From assembly GCA_902806425.1 (NCBI GenBank), contig CADCWP010000035.1, positions 1-41,834 on the forward strand: 41,834 nt of DNA. The letters run 5' to 3'. How positions within the stretch are numbered: the first letter of the stretch is position 1; every line of letters starts with the position of its first letter. The notes under the pieces were generated by a model that made no database searches, was not told the DNA's origin, and saw only the letters and a program-made list of their open reading frames with translations. Shown here piece after piece: positions 8,134 through 16,738 of the stretch. The DNA is from an uncultured Truepera sp. GTDB lineage: Bacteria > Deinococcota > Deinococci > Deinococcales > Trueperaceae. Position numbers and translations under genes: made by a program.

Positions 8134-8139
8134 ATACAA
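8134..8139 (+). promoter_or_regulatory. Probable -10 box for the 8178 gene
   Basis: TACAAT lies 38 nt upstream of the ATG, which has its own GGGGGAGAG ribosome-binding site. The -35 region is weak. Confidence 0.35.
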
Positions 8140-8177
8140 TAAGCTGAGGAAAATCTAGCCGCCCGACAGGGGGAGAG

Positions 8178-9617
8178 ATGAAAGACGACAAAAAGATTGG
8201 CACCCAGCAAAAAGCCCTCGAGGTCAACCTCGACCGGAGCAAATACGGAACCTTTGCCGAGATCGGCGCGGGGCAGGAGGTCGTCAGATGGTTTTTTCAG
8301 GCCGGAGCCGCCGCCGGAACCATCGCCAAGTCTATCTCGGCGTACGACATGACCGTTTCGGACGCGATCTACGGGCAGTCACCGCGTTACGTCTCAAGGC
8401 AGCGCCTCGAGACGATGCTCGACTACGAGTACAACTTGTTGATCGAACGGCTCGGCAGCCGGGGAGCCGACACCAACTTTTTCGTTTTCGCCAACACTGT
8501 CGTCGCCCGTGGGTACAAGGCCGGGGGCGAGTATCACGGCTGGATGGGTATCAGCTATCAGCCCGAACCGGGAGCCGAACCCAACCGCATCGTGATTCAC
8601 GTGCGGATGCTCGACAAGGAGACCTTGTCGCAGCAAGAGGCGCTCGGCATCTTGGGCGTCAACCTCATCTACGGGGCGCTCTTTTACCATGACGGCAGTT
8701 CGCCGGATACGCTCATGCGCTGTCTGCTCGATGATCTCTCGGCGGAGCGCATCGAGGTCGATATGATCGCCTTTTCCGGTCCCACCTTTCGCGGTACCGA
8801 TTATCGCCTGATGGCGCTTAAACTCGTGCAGTTGGGTCTTAGCGACGCCGCCATGTTCTCCGCGCAGAGCGAGGTGCTGCAACCGTCCGAAGTGCTTTAC
8901 AAAAAGCCGATCTTGGTCGAACGTGGTTCGTTTCGTCCGGTGACGCACGTCAACTTGGACATGCTCGCGTGCGCGCGTGGGCAGTTTGAAGGGCAGCTCG
9001 AGGCGGACGGGGGCGCTACAGTCGAACTCATGGAGATCACCATGAAAAACCTTATGGCTACGGGCGAGATCGACTACGACGATTTCTTGGCCCGCGCCGA
9101 CGTGCTCGCCGCTACGGGCGCTACGGTGCTGATCTCGAACTACTTCGAGTACTACCGGCTGGCGGCGTATCTGCGGCGCTACACAAAAAAACCCATTGCC
9201 ATCACCATGGGGATTCCGAGCTTGGAAGGGCTTTTTGACGAGTCGTTCTACGAAAACCTCGAGGGCGGCATTCTAGAGTCGTTCGGACGGCTTTTTAAAA
9301 ACGACACCCGGCTTTACATCTATCCGCTCCAGGAAGCCGACACCCACAAGCTCATCACGGTGCAAAAACTCAAGGTCGCGCCGCACCTGCGTAACCTCTA
9401 CGCGCACCTCGTTGAAAACGGCTACATCGAGTCGATTGACTTTTACAACAAGGACTACCTGCACATCTTCTCGCGCGACGTGCTCGCCAAAATCGGAGCG
9501 CACGACGCTTCGTGGAAGGAGATGGTGCCGCCGGGGGTCGCCGCGCTGATCCGCGAACGGCAGCTTTTTGGCTACGCTCCTGAAGCTACACCGGACGCCA
9601 AGGTCACTGCTAACTGA
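8178..9617 (+). CDS. Conserved protein of unknown function (FAEIGAGQEV family)
   Basis: A 479-residue soluble protein. I recognise it as a widely distributed conserved family, marked by YGTFAEIGAGQEVVRWFF near residue 22, SAYDMTVSDAIYG near 55, FVFANTVVAR, YHGWMGISYQ, QEALGILGVNLIYGAFF-like (here GALFYHD), and VLYKKPILVERGSFRPVTHV near 240. In databases it is often given unreliable names, sometimes nucleotide adenylyltransferase-like, and I do not adopt any. It has no signal peptide or membrane helix. ATG at 8178 follows GGGGGAGAG. It is divergent from the LacI operon and followed by an acidic orphan, with 47 nt between them. The reaction it catalyses, if any, is not evident. Confidence 0.85.
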   Translation: MKDDKKIGTQQKALEVNLDRSKYGTFAEIGAGQEVVRWFFQAGAAAGTIAKSISAYDMTVSDAIYGQSPRYVSRQRLETMLDYEYNLLIERLGSRGADTNFFVFANTVVARGYKAGGEYHGWMGISYQPEPGAEPNRIVIHVRMLDKETLSQQEALGILGVNLIYGALFYHDGSSPDTLMRCLLDDLSAERIEVDMIAFSGPTFRGTDYRLMALKLVQLGLSDAAMFSAQSEVLQPSEVLYKKPILVERGSFRPVTHVNLDMLACARGQFEGQLEADGGATVELMEITMKNLMATGEIDYDDFLARADVLAATGATVLISNYFEYYRLAAYLRRYTKKPIAITMGIPSLEGLFDESFYENLEGGILESFGRLFKNDTRLYIYPLQEADTHKLITVQKLKVAPHLRNLYAHLVENGYIESIDFYNKDYLHIFSRDVLAKIGAHDASWKEMVPPGVAALIRERQLFGYAPEATPDAKVTAN

Positions 9618-9664
9618 CGCCCGCTACGACCCCGTACAAAAGCCCGATATGAAAGACTGTAGAG

Positions 9665-10381
9665 ATGAGCCTTTCCACACCACAACAGATCGACCTGACG
9701 GCGCTCTACTACGGCGCATTTTTGGTCCACAGTCGGGGCGACGACGCCTGGTACTTGTATAACGAAGGTGAAACCGCCGATCAGGTCGAGGCTGCGGACG
9801 CCGAACGCTACGTCGCGCAGGGCTGGGTCGAGCGGCAGGGTTATGAAAGTTCGGTCAACCTGGAACTCTACGCGCTGACCACGGCGGGGCAAGAGATCGT
9901 CGAACCGTATTTGGACGAAGGCGAAGGCGAAGCTGATAACGAAACCGACGCCCGTCTGCTTTTAGCCGCCACCGCGGGTGACCGGGAGTACCTGCTGAGC
10001 GTGCCCGTGACGGCGGACGACGCCGAGACCTTGCGGCGGCGCTTTGTACTCGCTGAAACACTCTCAGCCGCCGACGATGATTTTGTCGCGCTCGAGTACG
10101 GCGCCGATGTCAGCGCCTACGACCCCGGACTTAGCGAAGAGGTGGCCGATTTGCGAGCTGAAGCCAAAGGCGCGGCGCTGCTGGCAAACTTGGCGGACGA
10201 CTGGCAGCGTGAGGCCGAACTCGAGCTGAGCTGGGCGAGCGTGCTCATCAGCGAGTCGGGGTTCGCGTTTGCTGCCGGACTGAGCAGCGGCGATAGGCTC
10301 GAGACCGACGAAGTGACCGAAGAGGAGCTGATGACCCTCGCCATGACGCTACTCAGCGGCGAGACCCCGACCCAAGCCTGA
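9665..10381 (+). CDS. Acidic protein of unknown function
   Basis: A 238-residue, strongly acidic, soluble protein that I do not recognise. Residues about 40-85 (AERYVAQGWVERQGYE then LELYALTTAGQEIVEPYL) read like the wing and last helix of a winged-helix fold. The acidic EGEGEADNE linker follows, and the rest is mostly helical and rich in Ala, Glu and Asp. It lacks a signal peptide. No convincing ribosome-binding site precedes the ATG (only TAGAG). It probably shares a transcript with the conserved gene 47 nt upstream. Convergent to the amine oxidase gene. Confidence 0.6.
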   Translation: MSLSTPQQIDLTALYYGAFLVHSRGDDAWYLYNEGETADQVEAADAERYVAQGWVERQGYESSVNLELYALTTAGQEIVEPYLDEGEGEADNETDARLLLAATAGDREYLLSVPVTADDAETLRRRFVLAETLSAADDDFVALEYGADVSAYDPGLSEEVADLRAEAKGAALLANLADDWQREAELELSWASVLISESGFAFAAGLSSGDRLETDEVTEEELMTLAMTLLSGETPTQA

Positions 10382-10411
10382 CGAGACCTTTGATGAAGGA
10401 GCCGAAGCCTA

Positions 10412-11656
10412 TCAGCGCGCCGCCAGAACTTCTCGCGCGGCGCGCACGCCGCTCTCAAGCGCACCGTGAACCGTTCCCGCGGCCTCGTCATGCGTCGCCT
10501 CACCGGCGAAAAATAGGGTGTCCTCTACCGGCGCGGCCAGTTGCGCTCTAGCCCCCAGCCCTCCGGTTGCCACATACGAATACGCGCCCCGCGCGTAAGG
10601 GTCGGCTTGCCAGTCGTAGACGCGCACCGCCGCCGGAGCCGGGTGTTCACCGAAAAATGCTCTCAAGCTCTCCCGAGCCGCCCGCACCAGCTCACGCTGG
10701 CCGAGCCCAGGGAGCGCCTCCGCTTTGGGGCCGCCCGCCCACAGGCTGAGCAGCGGTACCTGGTGCGGTGAGGGCGTCCAAAACGTCGGGAAAGGGGCTT
10801 TGGGCGCGTGGAAATACACGGCTTGTGGGAACCGCTCCCTCCAGAACGGCGTGTCGAACAGCAGCACCGCTTTCACCACGCCGCCCATCCGCAATCTGGC
10901 TAGGGCGTCCGCCTTGCCCAGCGGAGGCGAAAACCGCACCACGTCCGCCTGTAACACGCTTAGGGGTAGGGTGATAAGAACCCGCCGCGCCCTGAAGTCA
11001 CAGGCCTCGCCGAAACGTTCAGCTGTGACGGTGACCTGCCCACGCCTCCAGCGCAGCTCCCGCACCTCGGTGTGAAGCTGTACGCGCACGCCCCTCCGCA
11101 AAACCTCCAGCAGTGCCCCGTACCCGCCAGAGGGTCGGAACTGCCCATCCTCCTGCGTGGTGCCCCCTCCCCACTCCCGCGCCAGTGCCCGGCTGCTCGC
11201 CTGAGTCGGGTCGGCGGCGTCGAAACCCTCGACCAAGGTCCGCGCCAGACGCTTTGTGTCCTCGTCCAGATGAGCGGTTACAGGATGGCGCAAAAGGTCG
11301 GCGAACGTGAGGTCTTCGGGCAGCCCGTCCACTGCGCTCAGCACCTTACCCGCCTTGGTGAACATTCCTTCGCTCGCCGTGACCTGCTCGCCACTAAGCA
11401 GCAGCTGCCTACCCCCTTGAGCCAGCGGCACCACACCGGCAAGTTGCAACCAAGGGGAGTCGGCGGCTTCTTGACCGTGAATAAACTCCGCGCCCAAATC
11501 CAAGGGGATGGGAAAGGTCGGGTCGGAAACGTTCAGGATGCGGCCTCCGACGCGCTCCCTGGCCTCGAGCACCTGCACAGCTTGTCCGGCCCGCTGTAAG
11601 GTTTGAGCCGCTGCCAAACCCGCCGCCCCTGCTCCAATAATCAGCGTATCCAGCAC
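10412..11656 (-). CDS. FAD-dependent amine oxidase (flavin monoamine oxidase family)
   Basis: A 414-residue flavoprotein. The N-terminal dinucleotide-binding motif is LIIGAGAAGLAAA (residues 5-17), followed by VLEARERVGGRI (29-40). The C-terminal FAD motif is LFFAGEATHDEAAGTVHGAL, near residue 385, which is the hallmark of the amine oxidase/polyamine oxidase group. Such enzymes oxidise primary or secondary amines to imines with release of hydrogen peroxide; the substrate here is unknown. No export signal. The start is GTG at 11656, placed six bases after a TAAACT box, which suggests a leaderless transcript. Confidence 0.88.
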   Translation of the reverse strand: MLDTLIIGAGAAGLAAAQTLQRAGQAVQVLEARERVGGRILNVSDPTFPIPLDLGAEFIHGQEAADSPWLQLAGVVPLAQGGRQLLLSGEQVTASEGMFTKAGKVLSAVDGLPEDLTFADLLRHPVTAHLDEDTKRLARTLVEGFDAADPTQASSRALAREWGGGTTQEDGQFRPSGGYGALLEVLRRGVRVQLHTEVRELRWRRGQVTVTAERFGEACDFRARRVLITLPLSVLQADVVRFSPPLGKADALARLRMGGVVKAVLLFDTPFWRERFPQAVYFHAPKAPFPTFWTPSPHQVPLLSLWAGGPKAEALPGLGQRELVRAARESLRAFFGEHPAPAAVRVYDWQADPYARGAYSYVATGGLGARAQLAAPVEDTLFFAGEATHDEAAGTVHGALESGVRAAREVLAAR

Positions 11657-11662
11657 CCTTTT

Positions 11663-11668
11663 AGTTTA
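11663..11668 (-). promoter_or_regulatory. -10 box of a probable leaderless promoter (amine oxidase)
   Basis: TAAACT ends six bases before the GTG start on the minus strand, matching the TAnnnT leaderless layout seen repeatedly in this window. Confidence 0.5.
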
Positions 11669-11743
11669 GGGCGTACTCCACGAAAAGCCTACGCCGCGCA
11701 CCTCTTTTACCGCCTACACGCTTCGTATACGATTAGACAGGCC

Positions 11744-11761
11744 ACCACGAGCACTCGTGGT
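11744..11761. promoter_or_regulatory. Operator-like palindrome in the trxB promoter
   Basis: Two perfect 8-bp arms, ACCACGAG and CTCGTGGT, surround a CA centre, directly upstream of and touching the -10 box. A repressor or redox regulator bound here would block RNA polymerase. Confidence 0.6.
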
Positions 11762-11766
11762 ACATT
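11761..11766 (+). promoter_or_regulatory. Extended -10 box for trxB
   Basis: TGG-TACATT fits the extended -10 pattern. It lies 51 nt upstream of the GTG start, which has its own GGAGG ribosome-binding site. Confidence 0.5.
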
Positions 11767-11817
11767 TTTAATAGTGTCGGCTGCGGCCGAGAAGCCGCAA
11801 AGCCGTGGAGGAAACCT

Positions 11818-12810
11818 GTGCCAGAAGCTAAAACCCAACACGCAGACGTAGTTATTATCGGCGGCGGCCCAGCCGGGCTGACCGCAGGCATCTACACGGG
11901 CCGCGCCCAGCTCACGACGCTCATCCTAGAAAAAGGGCTCCCTGGCGGACAGATCGCCCAGACCGAGGAGGTCGAGAACTATCCCGGCTTCGACGAGGCC
12001 GTGAGCGGCCCCGAGCTGTCGCAGCGGATGGTGCGGCAAGCGGAGAAGTTCGGCGCGAAAATTCTCATGGAAGAGGTGCAGGGGCTGGCGCGTCAGGGTG
12101 ACGAGTTCGTGGTCACGGGCTACGACGGAGAGTACCGGACGCGGGCTGTGATCATCGCTACGGGCGCGACCCCACGCCGTTTAGGCGTTCCCGGCGAGGA
12201 CGAGTTCTACGGCCGCGGCGTCTCGACCTGCGCGACCTGCGACGGCTTCTTCTACCGAGGCAAAAACGTCGTGGTTGTCGGCGGCGGCGACGCAGCCGTC
12301 GAAGAGGGGTTGTTCCTGACCAAGTTCGCCGACAGGGTGACTGTGATCCACCGCCGCGGCGAACTCCGCGCCAACAAGGAGGCGCAGCGGCGCGCCTTCG
12401 CCAACCCTAAACTGGTCTGGGTCTGGGACACGGTTGTCGAGGCGGTCGTAGGCGACGAGCAGGTCACCGGGGTCGCGGTGCGCAACGTTCAAACAGGTGA
12501 GCGCGGCATCCTGGAGACCGACGGCGTATTCATCTACGTCGGCCACAACCCCAACACCGACTATTTGGGCGAAGTGATCGAGCTGAGCGAGACCGGGTAC
12601 GCCAAGGTAAGAGACGACATCTATACAAACGTTCCCGGCGTCTTCGCAGCGGGTGACGTCGCCGACGAGGTTTACCGGCAGCTCGCTACCAGCGTCGGAG
12701 CCGGAACGCGGGCGGCGATGGCGGCCGAGCGGTACTTGGCGGAAAAAGAGGCGCACGTTCACATCTCGACCTCCGAAGCGGATATCGTGAGCGCAGCCGC
12801 CGCGTCGTAA
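11818..12810 (+). CDS. trxB: Thioredoxin reductase
   Basis: A 330-residue FAD/NADPH enzyme that passes electrons from NADPH to thioredoxin. It has the FAD motif [14 protein letters not shown] (residues 12-25), the redox-active pair CATC at Cys138-Cys141 within [10 protein letters not shown], the NADPH motif [12 protein letters not shown] (around 157-168) and the closing FAD motif [20 protein letters not shown]. All key residues are present and the length is normal. GTG at 11818 follows GGAGG by six bases. It is a single-gene unit with its own operator and a strong terminator, so it is likely regulated individually, probably by thiol or oxidative stress (inference). Confidence 0.96.
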   Translation: MPEAKTQHADVVIIGGGPAGLTAGIYTGRAQLTTLILEKGLPGGQIAQTEEVENYPGFDEAVSGPELSQRMVRQAEKFGAKILMEEVQGLARQGDEFVVTGYDGEYRTRAVIIATGATPRRLGVPGEDEFYGRGVSTCATCDGFFYRGKNVVVVGGGDAAVEEGLFLTKFADRVTVIHRRGELRANKEAQRRAFANPKLVWVWDTVVEAVVGDEQVTGVAVRNVQTGERGILETDGVFIYVGHNPNTDYLGEVIELSETGYAKVRDDIYTNVPGVFAAGDVADEVYRQLATSVGAGTRAAMAAERYLAEKEAHVHISTSEADIVSAAAAS

Positions 12811-12828
12811 AACGTCCTGAACACTTGC

Positions 12829-12860
12829 AAGCACCGGTCACAACCAACCGGTGCTTTTTT
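12829..12860 (+). terminator. Rho-independent terminator of trxB
   Basis: Perfect 10-bp stem AAGCACCGGT / ACCGGTGCTT, 8-nt loop, then a run of six T. It begins 19 nt after the trxB stop. Confidence 0.92.
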
Positions 12861-13198
12861 ATGATCTTTAACCCGTCCAAAGAACAACCGCGAAAGGTGC
12901 TCGAGCTGAACGGCTCATTTCTCGAAACCTTGCCTGCTGTGTAGCTCCGTTGCAGGACGGGCTAAAACTTTTTAAGCTTTGGGCTCGAGTCGCCCACAAC
13001 TTCATACGGATACCGAGCTAGCCATCATAATTTTGAGGTGTTGGAAGATAGCTTGCAGGTTGAGCCAAATACAACCTTTACTCCGTAGTTACCCCAACTA
13101 AATCGTGATGTTCGCCGAACGAACCCATGCAATATCCTATGGCATGATCTACAAAGGGCTACCCGTTTACACGACCTCGCAACGTTTTAAGTTCTCAC
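12861..13198. other. 338-nt gap without a recognisable gene
   Basis: This stretch is visibly lower in GC than its neighbours. I see only short open frames (27-45 codons on either strand) without family resemblance, a small GTTCGCCGAAC palindrome at 13110-13120, and two CTCGAG hexamers. It holds the trxB terminator tail and the 3' end of the SPOR gene transcript. Confidence 0.6.
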
Positions 13199-14338
13199 TC
13201 AGCGGACGGGCGCGGTGACCTCGTAGAGCACCACCTGCTCGCCCGCGTAGACGAGTAAATAATCACCCCCAGCCCAGAGCGGTTGCCCGACCACCGCCCG
13301 CCACGTTCTGGAACCCGCCGAAAGCGCCGTGTAGGGTCCGTCCCGGCGTGCGCCCCAGCCGTCGCCGGTCAACCTCCCCTGCGGCGGTACTATCTTGCCT
13401 TTTTGAACAACCGCCTGGAGCGAAAAAAGCGGCTCCGGTAACCCTTCTGGAAACGACTCGGGTGCCGCCTGCCCAAACCAGGTCAGCGCCGGGCCCGCAG
13501 GAGAAGGCCGAGCCGTGCCGGGGTTGCCGAGGGCCGGATAGCGCCCGCCGGTGCGGCTGACGGGGTCGAAACGCTCGGCCACGATCAGAAACGGCGCGCC
13601 ACGTCCGGACTCGTAAAAGATGTAGGGGCGCACCTGCTCGGGCGTCAGACTCAGCGCCTCGGCAGCCTCTGCAAGCCGCGCCTGCCCCAGGGAGGTCAAG
13701 CCACCATCCGGGAGCACGTCAGCCTCGTCGGCCGCGAAAAGCGGCAGGTTGGCGACCCGTTCCAAAACGCGCGCCTCACCGGGAACAGGCGCGGCGCGCC
13801 ACGCCGAAAACGGCGACGTTACGAGCGCACGACTCAGCACGCGGTAGGTGGCGATAAGCGGTTCCGCCTCAAAAAATCCTTGGGTTCGTAAAACGGCAGC
13901 GTCGCCCCACGGCAGGACCTCGAGCCGCCCAAAGTCGGGCGCAACCGGGTAGCGCGCGACGAACCTGGGCTCGAGCGGGATAAGGTCGGGTGGGATGCCC
14001 TCGGCAAGTGCAGGTACGGGTACCGTCCCGCCGACGCCGCGCATGGCCGCCGCGTAAGCTTGGGCCGCCTCGCGGTCGGCGAACGCGCCGACGCGCAGGC
14101 GGTAGACAGTCTGGCTGTCACCGGGCACGCTCACCAAGTAGGCCGGATAACCCGCCTCACGCAGGTTTCGCCGCAACCCCTCGGCGGACGCCTGATCCGA
14201 AAGCGCCGCAACCTGGACCGTGTAAGAAATTGTCTGCGCGGCGCTCACTCCCAAAAAAAGCGTCCAAAAAAGCGCCGCGCAGAGCGCCAACCGCCCGTTC
14301 CAGACACTCAGCGCCCGAGAGACCGTGAGATGCCGCAC
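13199..14338 (-). CDS. Exported SPOR-domain protein
   Basis: A 379-residue protein with a signal peptide (residues 1-34, cleavage VSAA|QTIS). A SPOR domain follows at about 38-110 (YTVQVAALSDQASAEGLRRN, then YRLRVGAFADREAAQAYAAAM). SPOR domains bind peptidoglycan stripped of stem peptides, usually at division sites. The remaining 260 residues form an uncharacterised beta-rich periplasmic region with no motif I can name. GTG at 14338 lies six bases after TACGCT, so the message is probably leaderless. It is a single gene; a cell-wall or division role is inferred from the SPOR domain alone. Confidence 0.82.
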   Translation of the reverse strand: MRHLTVSRALSVWNGRLALCAALFWTLFLGVSAAQTISYTVQVAALSDQASAEGLRRNLREAGYPAYLVSVPGDSQTVYRLRVGAFADREAAQAYAAAMRGVGGTVPVPALAEGIPPDLIPLEPRFVARYPVAPDFGRLEVLPWGDAAVLRTQGFFEAEPLIATYRVLSRALVTSPFSAWRAAPVPGEARVLERVANLPLFAADEADVLPDGGLTSLGQARLAEAAEALSLTPEQVRPYIFYESGRGAPFLIVAERFDPVSRTGGRYPALGNPGTARPSPAGPALTWFGQAAPESFPEGLPEPLFSLQAVVQKGKIVPPQGRLTGDGWGARRDGPYTALSAGSRTWRAVVGQPLWAGGDYLLVYAGEQVVLYEVTAPVR

Positions 14339-14344
14339 TTCGTC

Positions 14345-14350
14345 AGCGTA
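14345..14350 (-). promoter_or_regulatory. -10 box of a probable leaderless promoter (SPOR gene)
   Basis: TACGCT ends six bases before the GTG start. Confidence 0.5.
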
Positions 14351-14561
14351 GCATCATCAAGGCTAGGTCGTGAAGGTCCCAAAAGCCGCCCTCACGCCGG
14401 TAGTAGGCGCGACCAACTAGAGCTACTTTGGGGCGAAGTTTTATGGCTGGTGTCTCGGTAACACTACAGTAATCAGCTATAGACGGCGCGCCCGAGCCCT
14501 TGCCGGAACGATAAAGAGGGAATTCAACGTCACGCCTAACTCACGTCAGCCGCCGCGCCGG

Positions 14562-16031
14562 TCAGCTTTCGGCGAGTTCGGGGGTCAAGGTCTCCTCACT
14601 AGGGGACTCGGTACGCTCAGCCAGCGCCGCGTTCAAGATGTGCTCTATCGCCCCCTCGACGAGCGTGTCGAAGTTTCCGGCTTCGATGATCGGCACGCCT
14701 TCGGCTTTGGCCTGCGCGGCGCAAAAGTCTTGGATCATGCGAATCTCGTCGAAGTGCGCCAGGTAGTGCTCGCGGTGGCGGCGGGAGTGCGTCTGCACCT
14801 CGCGGACCCCGAAATAGCTCTGGTGCAGCTCAGGGTCGGAGACCGTCAGCACCAGTTCGATGACCGTAGCCCCCTCGAAACCGTCCAGGGGGATAAATCC
14901 CGGTACCAGATGGATGCCCTCCATCACGATAGAACTCGCCTCCTCGACGCTACGGCTGATTATCGCGTGCAGGGGCGCAGTGAGCTGCTGCACCTGCCGC
15001 TGAAAGCCGCGCACGACCCGTTTACGTTTAGGTTTGGGGTTTTCCGAAGGGAGCAGTTCGGCGCGCCACGCGGTAAAGCTCGAGGTGTGCAGCTCCGGGC
15101 TCAGTTCGGGGCTGATAAGTGAGCGCAGCGCCTGTCGGATGGCGTCGGTCGAGACGATGCGCGGCAGCCCCAGGCGGTACGCCAGGGCCGAGGCCAGGTT
15201 TGATTTGCCGACCCCCGGCGCGCCGCCGATAAGGATGATCAGCGGCCTTTCAGGCCGCCGCAGCGCGCGCAGCAGTTCGTAGCGGCGGACGAACTCCTCA
15301 CCGGCCTCTTGGAGCAGAAGCCGTTTGACGCTCGCCCGCACCGCAGAGACTGGCAGCTCGCGCTCCCCGAGCCGCCAGAGCATCACCTCGGCGCGTTTGG
15401 CGAGTTGGTGTGACAGCTCCGGGCCAAGCCCCAGAGCCATCAGCGACTGGGCCAAGATGCCCCTCGAGTACGGTACCCGCACGCCGTCCCGTTGCCGCAC
15501 CCACAGCTCCGAAGGTTGTCCCTGCGCCGCCTCGAAACGCGCCCGCGCCTCGTGCCCGTAGCGCGCCCCGACGGCCAGCGCCGTCTGCCGCGCCAACTCG
15601 GGCGGGGTGATAAGGTCCGACCCGCCCCGCCGCAGCTCCTGCTCGATCTGCCGCGCCAGCGCGCTCGCCTCCTTAAACGAGTAGCCCTGCTTCTCTAGCG
15701 ACCCGGCCAGGTTGCGGCGCGAGAAGGGGACCTCGGCACCCCCTTCGTCTCTCACCTTGAGGGGCGCGAAAGGTGGCGGCTGCCCCCTAAAACGCACCGC
15801 GGCGTCAGGGCCGTGCGCCTCCTCGACAAGCTCCCCTAAGGTATTGACCAGGGCCGCAAGCTTGACCTCTTTGGCATTTTTCTGCCGGTAGTGTTTTTCG
15901 AGCGCGCGGGCCAGCCGGATCGCCTCGTCGGTCAGCAGGCCCGCCCCCTGAAGCGACTCGACGACCGTCCCCAGGTTGAAGGTGACCTTGTCGTCGGCCC
16001 GCACTACCTTAAAACTGTTTTTCACCCTCAC
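14562..16031 (-). CDS. 2-phosphoglycerate kinase with three ATP-cone-like modules
   Basis: A 489-residue protein. The C-terminal half is a P-loop kinase: IILIGGAPGVGKSNLASALA (265-284) with Walker A GGAPGVGKSN, IVSTDAIRQALRS after it, and IVMEGIHLVPGF further on, as in archaeal-type 2-phosphoglycerate kinase, which makes 2,3-bisphosphoglycerate from 2-phosphoglycerate and ATP. The N-terminal half contains three tandem, diverged ATP-cone-like units at about residues 6-80, 90-165 and 175-255. Units two and three both show V-P-[FY]-S-R-x-[IL]-L-A-x-SL. These are nucleotide-sensing regulatory domains, and family members usually have fewer. The start is GTG at 16031; a GTG two codons later is possible. 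A cDPG synthetase partner is not in the window. Confidence 0.8.
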   Translation of the reverse strand: MRVKNSFKVVRADDKVTFNLGTVVESLQGAGLLTDEAIRLARALEKHYRQKNAKEVKLAALVNTLGELVEEAHGPDAAVRFRGQPPPFAPLKVRDEGGAEVPFSRRNLAGSLEKQGYSFKEASALARQIEQELRRGGSDLITPPELARQTALAVGARYGHEARARFEAAQGQPSELWVRQRDGVRVPYSRGILAQSLMALGLGPELSHQLAKRAEVMLWRLGERELPVSAVRASVKRLLLQEAGEEFVRRYELLRALRRPERPLIILIGGAPGVGKSNLASALAYRLGLPRIVSTDAIRQALRSLISPELSPELHTSSFTAWRAELLPSENPKPKRKRVVRGFQRQVQQLTAPLHAIISRSVEEASSIVMEGIHLVPGFIPLDGFEGATVIELVLTVSDPELHQSYFGVREVQTHSRRHREHYLAHFDEIRMIQDFCAAQAKAEGVPIIEAGNFDTLVEGAIEHILNAALAERTESPSEETLTPELAES

Positions 16032-16083
16032 CCCGCCCTCTTTGGGAGTATGACTATGGTAAAGCCTACCGCTTGGGGGCCGC

Positions 16084-16689
16084 TTAGGGGGCGGGTTGGC
16101 GCGGCGCGTGGGGGCCGATGATACTCAAGAAGTCCTCTAAGATGTTGCCGGTCACGCCCCAGATCAGCCGCTCCTGCTCGGCGCTGCGGTGCGCGTAGGA
16201 GTAGACCACGCGGCGCTGACCCTCCAACTGCCTGGTCTCTCGTTCCGGACGGATCGCCAAAAGCTCCACGAGGGGGATGGTAAATGTTTCGGCGACCTCT
16301 CCGGGGTTGGGCTTTACCACCTGCGGCCACTCGAGGACGCCCACAAACGGCGTCACCACATAACGTGCGGGCGACGGGTGATCGTGCAGCCTGCCTAAAA
16401 GTGCTGTTTCGGAAACCTCCAAACCTGTTTCTTCAAACGTCTCTCGCCTCGCAGCCCCCGAGGCGCTCTCCCCGAGCTCGAGCCGTCCCCCCGGAAAGGC
16501 GATCTGTCCCGCGTGGTTCAAGAGACCGCTGCTCCGCACGGTGAAGAGCAGGTGCAGCCCGTCGGCGGCGCGCAGCACGGGAACCAGCACGGCGGCGCGG
16601 CGGAAGCCGGGAAAGTCAAGTGTCTCGTGGGGCCGCGCCCCCAAATCTTTACGTAACGCGCTAAAGAGCGCGTTATAGTCAGGAGTCAC
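16084..16689 (-). CDS. Nudix hydrolase, probable CoA pyrophosphatase (NudL type)
   Basis: A 201-residue Nudix protein. The box GGRLELGESASGAARRETF followed by EETGLE fits GX5EX7REUXEEXGU. It is preceded by LLNHAGQIAFPGG, the extra motif that marks the CoA-pyrophosphatase branch, which cleaves CoA, especially oxidised CoA, into 4'-phosphopantetheine and 3',5'-ADP. The start is GTG at 16689 with no clear ribosome-binding site. It lies between mazG and the 2-phosphoglycerate kinase gene on the same strand, and all of them act on nucleotides or phosphorylated metabolites. The substrate is inferred from the motif. Confidence 0.85.
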   Translation of the reverse strand: MTPDYNALFSALRKDLGARPHETLDFPGFRRAAVLVPVLRAADGLHLLFTVRSSGLLNHAGQIAFPGGRLELGESASGAARRETFEETGLEVSETALLGRLHDHPSPARYVVTPFVGVLEWPQVVKPNPGEVAETFTIPLVELLAIRPERETRQLEGQRRVVYSYAHRSAEQERLIWGVTGNILEDFLSIIGPHAPRQPAP

Positions 16690-16738
16690 AGGTAATCGAG
16701 TGTCACAGTATGGTTTTCATAGGCTGCCAGGGTGCGCT

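Noticed and set aside
11744-11761. Possible CIRCE half-site (GCACTC) in the trxB promoter
   Set aside because: The second half-site at the required 9-nt spacing is absent, and the symmetry belongs to a different 18-bp palindrome.
12181-12834. Open frame of 217 codons on the minus strand
   Set aside because: Antisense to the complete trxB gene and running through its terminator. No motif.
13110-13120. GTTCGCCGAAC as an SOS/LexA box
   Set aside because: The half-sites are in the reverse order to the GAAC-N4-GTTC type box and no SOS gene is adjacent.
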